Assembly: GCA_005790505.1 (NCBI GenBank)
Contig: SXUP01000042.1
Span: 108,955 to 172,954 of the forward strand
Reading direction: 5' to 3'
Origin: Actinomycetota bacterium
GTDB lineage: Bacteria; Actinomycetota; Acidimicrobiia; Acidimicrobiales; Ilumatobacteraceae
Length of the DNA stretch: 64,000 bases
Each line of letters starts with the position of its first letter. Positions within the stretch are counted from its first letter, which is position 1. This document shows, piece by piece, positions 1 to 7,948 of this stretch. The translations under genes were made by a program, and so were the position numbers. The notes under the pieces were generated by a model that saw nothing but the letters and a program-made list of their open reading frames with translations, searched no databases and was not told where the DNA came from.

Positions 1-162
1 CTTGATCAAGAGGGACGAGATGAGTTGGACGCGATACTTCGCACGGCTGTAATGAGTGGAGCAACCGTCATCTTGGCTTCCCATGAAACGCAAAGATCCA
101 GGTCTCTGGCGACACGGGTCATCACAGTTGATGGTGGTCTTATTTCCGGAAGTGAATCATGA
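1..162 (+). CDS. ccmA: CcmA heme-exporter ABC ATPase, C-terminal end (partial)
   Basis: Only the last 53 residues are in the window; the frame is open from base 1 to a TGA at 160-162. The fragment starts in the D-loop just after Walker B (LDQEGRDEL) and contains the switch histidine in ILASHE, as expected for the end of an ABC ATPase. CcmA powers the CcmABCD complex, which releases heme-loaded CcmE on the outer face of the membrane. The assignment rests mainly on position: it overlaps ccmB by four bases (ATGA) at the head of a complete ccm operon. The Walker A and signature motifs lie upstream of the window and cannot be checked. Confidence 0.85.
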   Translation, partial: LDQEGRDELDAILRTAVMSGATVILASHETQRSRSLATRVITVDGGLISGSES

Positions 163-857
163 CAACGCGCCTGCAAACCGTGCGACGTGTTTCCTGGGCT
201 GTTGTTTGCAAAGACTTGCGCATTGAGTGGAACAGTAAAGTCCTGCTCAATCAAGTTGCACCCTTTTCACTGGTCGTCATGATTATGTTTGCATTTGCTC
301 TGGACAATGAGGGCATTTTGCAACGTGTGGCCCCGGGTCTGTTGTGGCTTGCGACACTGTTTTCAATGTTGATCATTGTGCAGAGGTCTTTTGCGGTTGA
401 GACTGCAGACGGTGCCCTAGATGCATTACGAGTAGCAGGTACTGAACCGCTTGGAATTTTTATCGGTAAATCACTGGCACTAATGGTTCAGCTTTTTGCA
501 CTTGAATTAATGTTGCTGGCAGTTGCGCTAGTTTTATACACTGTTGAACCAACAGCCACGGGGTACGCAGAGACTTTTGCCACAATGGTTGTAGCCACTG
601 TCGGCTTGGGTTTCGTCGGTACACTTTACGGCGGTCTTGGTGCTGGCGCACGGGGGCGCGAAACGCTGCTTCCGCTTTTATTGTTGCCAGCAGTGGCACC
701 AGTTTTGATTGGCGCAACTCGGGCAACCGAAGCGGCGTTCGAAAGTGGTGGAGCACAATCTTCCCAAGGTTGGCCGTGGATTGGTTTATTGGCCGTGTTT
801 GCAGGTGTTTTTGGAGCGGTTGGTGCGTTGGCTTTTGGGCCGATGATTGAGGAGTAA
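159..857 (+). CDS. ccmB: CcmB heme-exporter membrane subunit
   Basis: A 232-residue protein with about six hydrophobic segments and the family's usual start: a cytoplasmic DLRIEW segment followed at once by a first membrane helix near residues 28-45. CcmB is the membrane half of the CcmAB transporter in System I cytochrome c maturation and works with CcmC, CcmD and the heme chaperone CcmE. Length is normal for the family (about 220-230). The start overlaps the ccmA stop (ATGA), and ccmC begins five bases after its end, so the genes are almost certainly co-transcribed. Confidence 0.88.
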   Translation: MTTRLQTVRRVSWAVVCKDLRIEWNSKVLLNQVAPFSLVVMIMFAFALDNEGILQRVAPGLLWLATLFSMLIIVQRSFAVETADGALDALRVAGTEPLGIFIGKSLALMVQLFALELMLLAVALVLYTVEPTATGYAETFATMVVATVGLGFVGTLYGGLGAGARGRETLLPLLLLPAVAPVLIGATRATEAAFESGGAQSSQGWPWIGLLAVFAGVFGAVGALAFGPMIEE

Positions 858-862
858 CAAAG

Positions 863-1621
863 ATGACAACATTCCAAACCGCATTCGAAGCCAAATCAAA
901 GACCACAGGAACCGCCGCATCTAAAAAACTCGGTGCAGCAACGATCGTGGCGGTTATATTTCTAGTGCTGAGCGGTTTAATTTTTTCGGCAGAAGATGTG
1001 GTGCAGGGGAGCACAGTACGCATCATGTACGTTCACGTTCCATCTATTTGGGTGGCGTATTTGGCCTTTGCGCTGACGGCAATATTTTCGGGAGTGTATT
1101 TGAGCAACCGGTCACGCTCTTTAATTTGGGATCGCCTTGCTGGTGCGTCTGCTGAGATTGGTGTTTTATTTGTCGCAGTTTCACTCGTGACTGGCAGTTT
1201 GTGGGGGCGTCTGACCTGGGGAACATTTTGGGTCTGGGATGCGCGCCTAACAAGCACGGCATTTTTATTTATTACTTACATTGGTTATCTTGCAGTTCGT
1301 CGTTTGGGTGGGACGTTCCGCCAAAGAGCGAGACGATCTTCAGTAATGGCACTCCTTTCCGTTTTGGAGATTCCACTGGTTCATTTCAGCGTCAACTTGT
1401 GGCGAACGCTCCACCAGAAAGCTTCAGTTGCGGATCCAAATGCCAAGGTAAGCCTGGACGGCTTGATGCTTTTCACTCTGTTTTGGGGGCTCATATCTTT
1501 CACCATGCTGTTTGCTTGGTTGCTCGTTCATCGTCAACGGTTGATGGCCCTAGAGGATGCAGTGCAAGACAGGGGCCTTGACCGTGCAATCCAACAGCGA
1601 CGCACAGAGGCAGGGCTCTGA
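863..1621 (+). CDS. ccmC: CcmC heme-handling membrane protein
   Basis: A 252-residue integral membrane protein with about six helices. The tryptophan-rich heme-handling WWD motif lies at residues 119-130 (WGTFWVWDARLT). Two histidines, H58 (YVHVPS) and H174 (LVHFSV), sit where the axial heme ligands of CcmC are known to be. CcmC presents heme to CcmE for covalent attachment. The start is supported by GGAG about eight bases upstream. The N-terminal 25 residues are hydrophilic and longer than in proteobacterial CcmC. The stop is one base before the ccmD start. Confidence 0.92.
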   Translation: MTTFQTAFEAKSKTTGTAASKKLGAATIVAVIFLVLSGLIFSAEDVVQGSTVRIMYVHVPSIWVAYLAFALTAIFSGVYLSNRSRSLIWDRLAGASAEIGVLFVAVSLVTGSLWGRLTWGTFWVWDARLTSTAFLFITYIGYLAVRRLGGTFRQRARRSSVMALLSVLEIPLVHFSVNLWRTLHQKASVADPNAKVSLDGLMLFTLFWGLISFTMLFAWLLVHRQRLMALEDAVQDRGLDRAIQQRRTEAGL

Positions 1622-1622
1622 C

Positions 1623-1757
1623 ATGGATCACGCTTCGTTCATCATTGCAAGTTATGCGTTGACTTTCGTCTCGATTGCTGGATATGCCCTTTACATAGTG
1701 CGTCGGGCCCGCCGACTTGGTGCCCTTACGTCAGATGATGACAAGCCATGGATCTAA
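1623..1757 (+). CDS. ccmD: CcmD-like small membrane protein
   Basis: A 44-residue single-span protein beginning MDHASFIIASYALTF, with one hydrophobic helix (about residues 6-26) and a basic stretch RRARR after it. This is the usual CcmD pattern: tiny, one helix, positive C-terminal side. CcmD is needed to release holo-CcmE from the CcmABC complex. It lies between ccmC (one-base gap) and ccmE (ten-base overlap), exactly where ccmD is found in System I operons. Sequence similarity in such a short protein is weak, so position and shape carry the call. Confidence 0.8.
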   Translation: MDHASFIIASYALTFVSIAGYALYIVRRARRLGALTSDDDKPWI

Positions 1758-2236
1758 CTCCACGACCTATCGCCGCTCCAGAATCGCGGGCACAGCGCCA
1801 GCGACGCCGTTGGATACCAGTTGCCATTGTTGCTCTGGCGCTTGCTGCTGGTGGAATAGTCGTCACACAATTTTTGACGAGCGCGATTGATTATTACTGC
1901 AATGTTGACGAAGTGGGTCTACGTGAGGGATGTGTCGGCCAACGCAGAATTCGAGTTCAGGGTAATGTGTTGGAAAATTCACTGCAGCAGGTTGATGGTG
2001 TCACTCTGTTTGCGCTGTCCTTTAATGACAAGACACTTCAGGTCCGCTATCAGGGAGACCCAGGCGGAGTTTTTCAGGAATGTATTCCCGTGGTTGCTCA
2101 CGGTCGAATTATAAATGGGATTTTTGACAGTGACAGAATAGAAGTCAAGCACACGAATCAATACGTTGAGAAAAATAAGTCAAGATTCGACGAAGCTACA
2201 AATGAGACAGCAGCGTGTTCGCAATCGCCGGAGTGA
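1748..2236 (+). CDS. ccmE: CcmE periplasmic heme chaperone
   Basis: A 162-residue protein with one N-terminal membrane anchor (about residues 22-44) and an OB-fold beta domain outside the cell membrane. The heme-attachment motif is HTNQY: H135 forms the covalent bond to heme and Y139 is the partner, giving the classical HxxxY form, not the CxxxY form of some archaea and deltaproteobacteria. CcmE carries heme from CcmC to CcmF. The gene overlaps ccmD at its start and ccmF by 22 bases at its end. Confidence 0.92.
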   Translation: MDLTPRPIAAPESRAQRQRRRWIPVAIVALALAAGGIVVTQFLTSAIDYYCNVDEVGLREGCVGQRRIRVQGNVLENSLQQVDGVTLFALSFNDKTLQVRYQGDPGGVFQECIPVVAHGRIINGIFDSDRIEVKHTNQYVEKNKSRFDEATNETAACSQSPE

Positions 2237-4182
2237 GCGGGTCTCTGGGTCAGGCAGCTTTGCTGGTTGGTCTAGTCGGTGCCGTATTTGGAATGTTCGC
2301 CAGTGTCGTGGGTACGCGTCAAAATGACGAAAAGGTTTTGCGCCTGGTGCCTCGGTTTGCAACCCTTTGCGTCGTTGCCACAATAAGTGCATTCGCCTGC
2401 ATGGAATACGCCATGATTACACGCGATTTTTCTTTGGCGTATGTTCAAAAAGTTGGCTCAAGGAGTACTCCGGCGCTGTACAACTTCACTGCGGTGTGGA
2501 GTGCGCTGGAGGGCTCGATTCTGATGTGGATGCTAATTTTGGCAGCCTTCACCGTAACTATTGCCTGGAAATATAAAGACAAACTGACTGACCCTCTCGT
2601 TGCGTGGGCAATGGCAACAATGTTTTTTGTCTCCACTTTCTTTTTTATCCTCACGCTTGGACCTGCAAATCCTTTTAGCAAGGGAGCAGCGGGAGTCTTG
2701 GATGGTCCGGGTCCAAATCCACTTTTGCAAAATCATATTTTAGTCGTTTTTCATCCACCGATTTTGTACTTGGGTTATGTCGGCATGACCATCCCTTTTG
2801 CTTTCGCGATCGGCGCTTTGATCACTGGTCGATTAGGAGAAGGTTGGTTGTTAGAGACTCGTCGATGGGCATTATTTTCATGGGGTTTCTTGACCTTTGG
2901 CATCATTCTTGGCGGTTGGTGGAGTTACGAAGTTTTGGGCTGGAGCGGAGTTTGGGCGTGGGATCCAGTTGAGAACGCCTCCTTTATTCCGTGGTTGACC
3001 GGCACTGCCTATATCCATTCCGTGCTGGTGCAGGAACGGCGTGGAATGCTGCGCGTCTGGAACTTGTCGTTACTTATTGCCACGTTTAGTTTGACAATTC
3101 TGGGAACATTTCTGACGCGCTCAGGCGTTCTGAATAGTGTGCACGCTTTTAGCGAGAGCGATATCGGGCCTTATCTCCTGACATTTTTTGGAGTGGTCGT
3201 CATCGTGTCTGTCGGACTTATTGGTTGGCGAGGTGAAAAACTCCGATCCCCCGGAACGATTGACTCACCAATCTCGCGCGAAGGTGCTTTTTTAGCCAAC
3301 AATGTTTTGTTTGGTATTTTTGCTTTTGTCGTGTTGCTCGGAACAGTTTTCCCGTTGATTGTCGAAGCACTTCAGAATCGACAGTTGATCGTTGGTGAAC
3401 CATTTTTTGATCAGTTGGCAACGCCAATCGGAATTACGCTGTTGGTTTTGATGTGCATCGCTCCCGTACTGCCGTGGCGCAAGGCATCTGGTGAACTCTT
3501 GCGCCACCGCTTATTTTGGCCAGCGTGGGCTGGTCTTGGAGCTCTGATTTTGAGTCTTTTCGTTGGTGCAGTTGGCCTTGCTCCTCTGCTTACATTTTCG
3601 CTCGGTGGATTCGCTGCTGGCGCTGCGCTGCGACAACTCGCATTGGCTACGCGGCGTCAAGGTTTTCGTGGTCTCGTTGGTCGGGCCAATGGCGGAATGG
3701 TGGTGCACATCGGGGTCATTGTTATCGCTGTTGCGTTGGCTGCATCCAATTCGTATACGCGAAGCCAAGAACTGACTTTGAACCTTGGTAGTCCTGCTCA
3801 ATACGGAGGTCACAGTTTTGAATTTGTGCGCTTTGTCGAGGAAAAAGATGACCGTCGAATCTCTGTAAAAGCAGAAATTCTCGTGGACGGGAGCGGAACG
3901 TACGCACCAGCAATTCAAAAGTTTACAAATATCGGTCAAAATATTGGAACACCTTCTGTGAAGTCAATGTTTACAAAAGACATTTATCTCACCTTGCAGC
4001 CACCAGTGAAAGTGTCTACCGACCAAGTAAAGATAAAAGTTTTTATTAAGCCTCTCATGATGTGGATGTGGATCGGTGGTGGTCTGATGGCCGTCGGAAC
4101 GCTGCTCTCGGCTTTTCCAGGTTCTCGTCGCAGACCCACCGACCCTGTTTCTGCTCCCGTTGCCCAAGAAGTATCAGCATGA
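2215..4182 (+). CDS. ccmF: CcmF cytochrome c heme lyase subunit
   Basis: A 655-residue polytopic membrane protein, a normal length for CcmF. The WWD heme-handling domain spans about residues 233-260 (ending WAWDPVENASFIPW), and the conserved HPPILYLGYVG segment lies near 180-190. CcmF takes heme from CcmE and, with CcmH, attaches it to the CxxCH motif of apocytochrome c on the outer face. The GTG start at 2215 lies inside ccmE; the reading runs straight into the first hydrophobic helix. The stop overlaps the ccmG start (ATGA). Confidence 0.93.
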   Translation: MFAIAGVSGSLGQAALLVGLVGAVFGMFASVVGTRQNDEKVLRLVPRFATLCVVATISAFACMEYAMITRDFSLAYVQKVGSRSTPALYNFTAVWSALEGSILMWMLILAAFTVTIAWKYKDKLTDPLVAWAMATMFFVSTFFFILTLGPANPFSKGAAGVLDGPGPNPLLQNHILVVFHPPILYLGYVGMTIPFAFAIGALITGRLGEGWLLETRRWALFSWGFLTFGIILGGWWSYEVLGWSGVWAWDPVENASFIPWLTGTAYIHSVLVQERRGMLRVWNLSLLIATFSLTILGTFLTRSGVLNSVHAFSESDIGPYLLTFFGVVVIVSVGLIGWRGEKLRSPGTIDSPISREGAFLANNVLFGIFAFVVLLGTVFPLIVEALQNRQLIVGEPFFDQLATPIGITLLVLMCIAPVLPWRKASGELLRHRLFWPAWAGLGALILSLFVGAVGLAPLLTFSLGGFAAGAALRQLALATRRQGFRGLVGRANGGMVVHIGVIVIAVALAASNSYTRSQELTLNLGSPAQYGGHSFEFVRFVEEKDDRRISVKAEILVDGSGTYAPAIQKFTNIGQNIGTPSVKSMFTKDIYLTLQPPVKVSTDQVKIKVFIKPLMMWMWIGGGLMAVGTLLSAFPGSRRRPTDPVSAPVAQEVSA

Positions 4183-4751
4183 CGCAATCGAGTCCTGCAC
4201 GCCGCACAGTTCCAATCGTGTCTGGCGTAATTGGGCTGATTGTCGTCGCATTTCTTGTAGTTTTGGCGGGGGCGTCACCAAGTGATGGCGTTACTGCGTC
4301 GTCACCTTTACTTGGTCGCGCAGCGCCTGTTGTGCGGTCTGAGACTCTTGACGGGGCTACATTTGAAATTGCTCGTCGTCGTGGAAGCTGGGTGATGCTG
4401 AACTTTTTCAACTCCACTTGTGTTCCGTGCATTCAGGAGCACGGAGTAATAAAAGACTTTGTTGAGTCACAATCTGCAAAATCCGATGCAGTGGAATTTT
4501 TTACAATAATCAATGATGACAATGATGCTGCTGTAAAAGATTTTTTTCGCACCAACGGAGGTAACTGGCCACAAGTCAAAGATGGCGATGGTGCGATTGC
4601 CGTGGCGTTTGGTGTCGCCAAGGTTCCTGAGACTTGGATCATTGATCCCAACGGATTTGTGAGGATGCGTGTAGTCGGCGCAGTGAAGAAAGGCTTTCTA
4701 GAGGCTCGTATGACAGAGCTATACGGACAATCTGAAGGATCACAGCAATGA
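4179..4751 (+). CDS. ccmG: CcmG/DsbE-type membrane-anchored thioredoxin
   Basis: A 190-residue protein with an N-terminal membrane anchor (about 11-31) and a thioredoxin fold facing outward. The redox motif is CVPC (C81, C84), and the cis-proline loop KVPETW (P150) matches the VPET signature of CcmG/ResA proteins. It reduces the cysteines of apocytochrome c or of CcmH before heme ligation. The frame is open further upstream, but the ATG at 4179 overlaps the ccmF stop (ATGA), as elsewhere in this operon, and gives the usual short cytoplasmic tail. Confidence 0.9.
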   Translation: MTQSSPARRTVPIVSGVIGLIVVAFLVVLAGASPSDGVTASSPLLGRAAPVVRSETLDGATFEIARRRGSWVMLNFFNSTCVPCIQEHGVIKDFVESQSAKSDAVEFFTIINDDNDAAVKDFFRTNGGNWPQVKDGDGAIAVAFGVAKVPETWIIDPNGFVRMRVVGAVKKGFLEARMTELYGQSEGSQQ

Positions 4752-5248
4752 CATCAATGTTTTATCAGAAACTCAAGTCGTGGCCAGTGTGGATGTTCAT
4801 GGGTTTTCTGGCGGTTGCTCTATTGGCGGTCGGGGCTGGTCGGCAATCTGGGCCACTCACTCAAGAAGACCGTATTGACAACATCAATCAGCGGCTTGCA
4901 TGTCCAACTTGTGATGGTGAAAGTGTCTACGTATCTCAAGCGCCAGCTGCTCAAAACATTCGCAATGAAGTCGCTCGCCAAGTGGCAAGTGGTCAACGCA
5001 CAGACGATGAAGTCGTGGCTTATGTCGAAAATAGTTTTGGTGGACAAGTGCTTCTGGTGCCCCGAGCAACAGGTTTGGATATCCTTGTCTGGGTTCTTCC
5101 AATTGCGGCGTTGGTTTGTTGCACTGCCGGATTAGCGCTCACGTTTCGGCGCTGGAAGCGCGAGCAGGGCGGGCAAGCAACAGATGCTGACCGAATTCTT
5201 GTGGCACAATTGTTAGAACTTGACACTCATAATACGGACACCTTGTGA
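4748..5248 (+). CDS. ccmH: CcmH apocytochrome thiol-handling subunit
   Basis: A 166-residue protein with the CcmH redox motif CPTC (C52, C55) in the typical setting RLACPTCDGES. Membrane helices lie at about 13-30 and 110-132, so the motif domain is extracytoplasmic. CcmH holds the apocytochrome cysteines reduced and presents them to CcmF. The start overlaps the ccmG stop (ATGA), and the stop overlaps the following GTG start. The protein corresponds to the short CcmH, with the TPR part (CcmI) encoded separately downstream. Confidence 0.9.
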   Translation: MTSMFYQKLKSWPVWMFMGFLAVALLAVGAGRQSGPLTQEDRIDNINQRLACPTCDGESVYVSQAPAAQNIRNEVARQVASGQRTDDEVVAYVENSFGGQVLLVPRATGLDILVWVLPIAALVCCTAGLALTFRRWKREQGGQATDADRILVAQLLELDTHNTDTL

Positions 5249-5988
5249 AGCCAGACAGTCAGGCCCAAGACCAGGCAAGGCGTGAAGAGCAGGCATTTTT
5301 GTTGCAGTCGCTTCGGGATCTTGAGCGTGAGTATCTTGCAGGCGACATCGACGAAATTGACTATCAGACATTAAAATCTGGCTACATTTCTCGTGCCGCC
5401 GAAACCACTCGCGCTATAGAAAATACAGTTGATAAAATTCGAAAAGAATCCCCCCGTCGGATGCTTCGTTCAATTGTTACTGTTTCGTTGATTCTCGTGA
5501 TTGCGCTGGGCGCAGGTTACTTGGTCGCCAAACAATCAGGCCAACGCTTGCCGGGTCAAAATATTACGGGGGGAACTCCCGAGAGCAGGTCTGCCATCCT
5601 TTCTCAAGCACGCGCCGTGAATCTGAGTGACCCAGTGCAAGCGATTCAGTTGTACTCAGGTGTGCTCAAAATTGAGCCAGACAATGTTGAGGCGTTGACC
5701 TATCGATCATGGCTGTTGGCTTTGGCCGCAAATAGTGCGTCAAGCAACGTGCGCGACACAGCAATGGCAACCGCGGTGCAAGATTTAGTAACGGCAACAA
5801 GAATTGACCCCTCGTATCCTGATGCGTGGTGTTTTCTAGGGATTGTTGAATTTCGTTTTCTTGATAATGCCACGGTGGCTCAACCATCCCTCGAGAAATG
5901 CCAGGCCCAAAATCCACCACGAGAGGTTGCATCATATGTTGATGCCATTGTGCGACAGGTCAACGACGCAGTATCTGAAAAAAAATAA
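5245..5988 (+). CDS. ccmI: CcmI-like TPR protein of cytochrome c maturation
   Basis: A 247-residue protein. Residues 1-65 are helical and match the CcmI N-terminal pattern (LRDLEREYLAGDIDEIDY), followed by a membrane helix at about 76-96 and a C-terminal domain with TPR-like repeats (for example VLKIEPDNVEAL and ATRIDPSYPDAW). CcmI is an apocytochrome c chaperone that delivers substrates to CcmFH. The GTG start overlaps the ccmH stop (GTGA). It is the last gene of the operon; the next gene is on the other strand and its stop begins at the following base. Confidence 0.8.
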   Translation: MKPDSQAQDQARREEQAFLLQSLRDLEREYLAGDIDEIDYQTLKSGYISRAAETTRAIENTVDKIRKESPRRMLRSIVTVSLILVIALGAGYLVAKQSGQRLPGQNITGGTPESRSAILSQARAVNLSDPVQAIQLYSGVLKIEPDNVEALTYRSWLLALAANSASSNVRDTAMATAVQDLVTATRIDPSYPDAWCFLGIVEFRFLDNATVAQPSLEKCQAQNPPREVASYVDAIVRQVNDAVSEKK

Positions 5989-6459
5989 TTACGAGGTGAG
6001 TACTTTTGGTGGGGATAAGCACTCAGCACTTACAAACTGCGATCTGTCCCTGTGCAGGATGTAAATTCCTGCTTTGCGTGAGTCAGTAGGTGTTGTCATT
6101 TTCAGTCCGCGCCGAATCAGTGCCTGCACTGCATTGGGGATGACATCACCATGGCTACATAAAACGGAGTTCTCCTCGACGGCGTTAAGCAGGGCGATGG
6201 TTTCTTCGAAGTTCGCTCCCTCGGCGAGTTGGCTGACAATGTTTACTGTTAGTCCACAATGCTTCGCAATGGGTTCGACAGTCTGAATGCAGCGCAGGAA
6301 CGGACTGGAATAAATAGCCGGTGGCAGATGTTTTGACAGTGTTTCTACCAGTAGTTGGGATTGCTCAAGCCCCGCACTTGTAAGGGGTCGATCGAAGTCT
6401 TCTCCGTCCCATCTCGAGCGACTTCCTGCTTTGGCATGACGAATAAGGAAAACGGGCAC
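5989..6459 (-). CDS. SixA-like histidine phosphatase
   Basis: A 156-residue member of the histidine phosphatase (phosphoglycerate mutase) superfamily. The phospho-acceptor motif is LIRHAKAG (R7, H8), a second arginine is in SSPFLRC (R56), and the second active-site histidine is H103 in CSHGD. Short single-domain proteins of this shape are SixA-like phosphohistidine phosphatases; the true substrate cannot be read from sequence. The gene is convergent with the ccm operon with no spacer, and divergent from the molybdoenzyme gene 58 bases away. Confidence 0.82.
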   Translation of the reverse strand: MPVFLIRHAKAGSRSRWDGEDFDRPLTSAGLEQSQLLVETLSKHLPPAIYSSPFLRCIQTVEPIAKHCGLTVNIVSQLAEGANFEETIALLNAVEENSVLCSHGDVIPNAVQALIRRGLKMTTPTDSRKAGIYILHRDRSQFVSAECLSPPKVLTS

Positions 6460-6517
6460 GGTTCAAACCGTAGCAACAGAGTTAGTCAAAGTCATAAAAA
6501 TAGGGCAGACTCAGGGT

Positions 6518-7129
6518 GTGGGATTTTTCGATCGAAATCGTCAAGATGTTGAATCTAAGGGGTTTGATCCCGCACGCTTGCCGCCTGGCCAGTATCTGAC
6601 CGATAGGTTTCCGGTCTTACATGTTGGCGATGTTCCGACATACGCCGAGGGGGAGTGGAATCTTTCAATTTCAGGCCTCGTTGATAACCCATACACGCTC
6701 ACCTTTGAACAATTGACTGCGCTACCTGCGCACACCATTACAACAGACATTCATTGCGTCACGAAGTGGTCAAAGTTCGACACGGGCTGGACAGGGGTTC
6801 GCGTTCGGGACTTGCTGCAAAACGCAGGAGTGTCAAGCGAGGCGACTCATTTTATGGGACACGCAGAGTACGGCTATACGGCCAACTTGCCTTTACAAGA
6901 TGTTATGGGTGATAACGCACTTGTTGTCTATGCCTTTGAAGGTGAACCAATCGAGCCAATCCATGGTGGTCCCGTCAGACTTTTGGTTCCGCATTTGTAT
7001 TTTTGGAAATCACCAAAATGGCTGAGGGGACTAGAACTAATTGCGAATGACAAACCTGGCTTCTGGGAGCGCAACGGATACCACATGTACGGCGATCCAT
7101 TTCTAGAGCAACGTTTTTGGGGTGACTAG
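6518..7129 (+). CDS. Sulfite-oxidase-fold molybdopterin oxidoreductase
   Basis: A 203-residue protein of the molybdopterin-dependent oxidoreductase (sulfite oxidase catalytic domain) family. C80 in DIHCVTKWS is at the position of the molybdenum-ligating cysteine, and the C-terminal part contains the conserved LYFWKSPKWLRGLEL segment. No signal peptide, heme domain or dimerisation domain is present, so it resembles the short cytosolic YuiH-type proteins rather than full sulfite oxidases. The GTG start at 6518 has only a weak ribosome site. Substrate is unknown. Confidence 0.85.
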   Translation: MGFFDRNRQDVESKGFDPARLPPGQYLTDRFPVLHVGDVPTYAEGEWNLSISGLVDNPYTLTFEQLTALPAHTITTDIHCVTKWSKFDTGWTGVRVRDLLQNAGVSSEATHFMGHAEYGYTANLPLQDVMGDNALVVYAFEGEPIEPIHGGPVRLLVPHLYFWKSPKWLRGLELIANDKPGFWERNGYHMYGDPFLEQRFWGD

Positions 7130-7147
7130 AGAAAAGTTTTTCGCTAG
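7126..7147. terminator. AT-rich inverted repeat covering two convergent stop codons
   Basis: The sequence reads ctag-a-gaaaa-gt-ttttc-g-ctag, a near-perfect palindrome. Both stop codons sit inside it: TAG at 7127-7129 for the plus-strand molybdoenzyme, and TAG (7146-7144) for the minus-strand regulator. It could act as a small bidirectional terminator, although the stem is A/T-rich and weak. Confidence 0.35.
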
Positions 7148-7875
7148 ACGGTCGTGGTGCAAAATGTGTCACCCTGAGGCAATGAGCCAACTGTTGACGG
7201 ATCAGTGTCGCCATACAGTGCGCTGAGCATGCCTTTGACCATGCCGCGATCAACAGCACAGACCACCGGATTTTCAATCGCCACATCCCCAAACGGACAA
7301 TGGCTTGTCACGATTCGAAGTTGGTTGTTTCGATTATCTGCGTGTGCTGCGAAGCCGTGTGCAGTAAGCGCATCAGCAACTGCTTGCATTGCGGAACGCA
7401 AAGATTTTTGACCTGCAGCAAAATCATGGCCGGCTAATCCCGCAGCCATCGCCTTTCCGTATTCTTGGCCGACTTCTTCGGCGATTGTTTGAGCGATGCC
7501 AGTCGGAAGCGCAGCGAGTGCTTTCCCAAGAAGCGACAACACCAAGTCGTCGCTCCGCACTGGAAAGTCCAAAACATCTCCAGCAGAAGCTGCTCGGTAG
7601 CGCTTAGACGGGCGCCCTGCCCCCCCGTTTTCGGCGCGTTCAACAGCAATGTCTAAGTATCCACCTGCTGACAATTTGTCCAGATGGTGGCGCGCCACAT
7701 TGGGATGCAGATCAAACTTTTCTGCCACCTGAGAGGCGGTGGAACCGTTAAGTGCTTCGCGCACGAATAAGTAGACAGCGCGACGCGTTGGGTCACCAAA
7801 AGCAGAGGTAATCGCCGAGACCGTGGCATTAAAAGACCTCGGAGTCTTAACAGGGGTGGTCGTTGCTTCGGTCAC
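7144..7875 (-). CDS. SufR-like winged-helix regulator with C-terminal cysteines
   Basis: A 243-residue regulator with an N-terminal ArsR/DeoR-type winged helix (about 22-80, DPTRRAVYLFV then the recognition helix VARHHLDKL) and a C-terminal sensor domain with three cysteines: C193 (SHCPFG), C206 (PVVCAVD) and C239. The C-x12-C spacing of the first two is the pattern of SufR-type iron-sulfur repressors of suf operons. It starts with GTG and is divergent from an Mrp/ApbC iron-sulfur carrier gene 73 bases away, which fits a role in iron-sulfur homeostasis. Calling it SufR is inference; no suf genes are in the window. Confidence 0.72.
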   Translation of the reverse strand: MTEATTTPVKTPRSFNATVSAITSAFGDPTRRAVYLFVREALNGSTASQVAEKFDLHPNVARHHLDKLSAGGYLDIAVERAENGGAGRPSKRYRAASAGDVLDFPVRSDDLVLSLLGKALAALPTGIAQTIAEEVGQEYGKAMAAGLAGHDFAAGQKSLRSAMQAVADALTAHGFAAHADNRNNQLRIVTSHCPFGDVAIENPVVCAVDRGMVKGMLSALYGDTDPSTVGSLPQGDTFCTTTV

Positions 7876-7948
7876 GCCGTTATTGTACCTATAGCGGTCA
7901 TGCTAAATGCTTGTCGCTAACCCCCAAATCCCCCCATCTGGAGACCCC

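Noticed and set aside
460..1026. Minus-strand open frame of 188 codons across ccmB and ccmC
   Set aside because: It lies wholly antisense to two well-supported membrane protein genes, has no recognisable motif and has no ribosome site.
3511..3939. Minus-strand frame of 142 codons within ccmF
   Set aside because: Antisense to the conserved C-terminal part of CcmF, no motif and biased composition.
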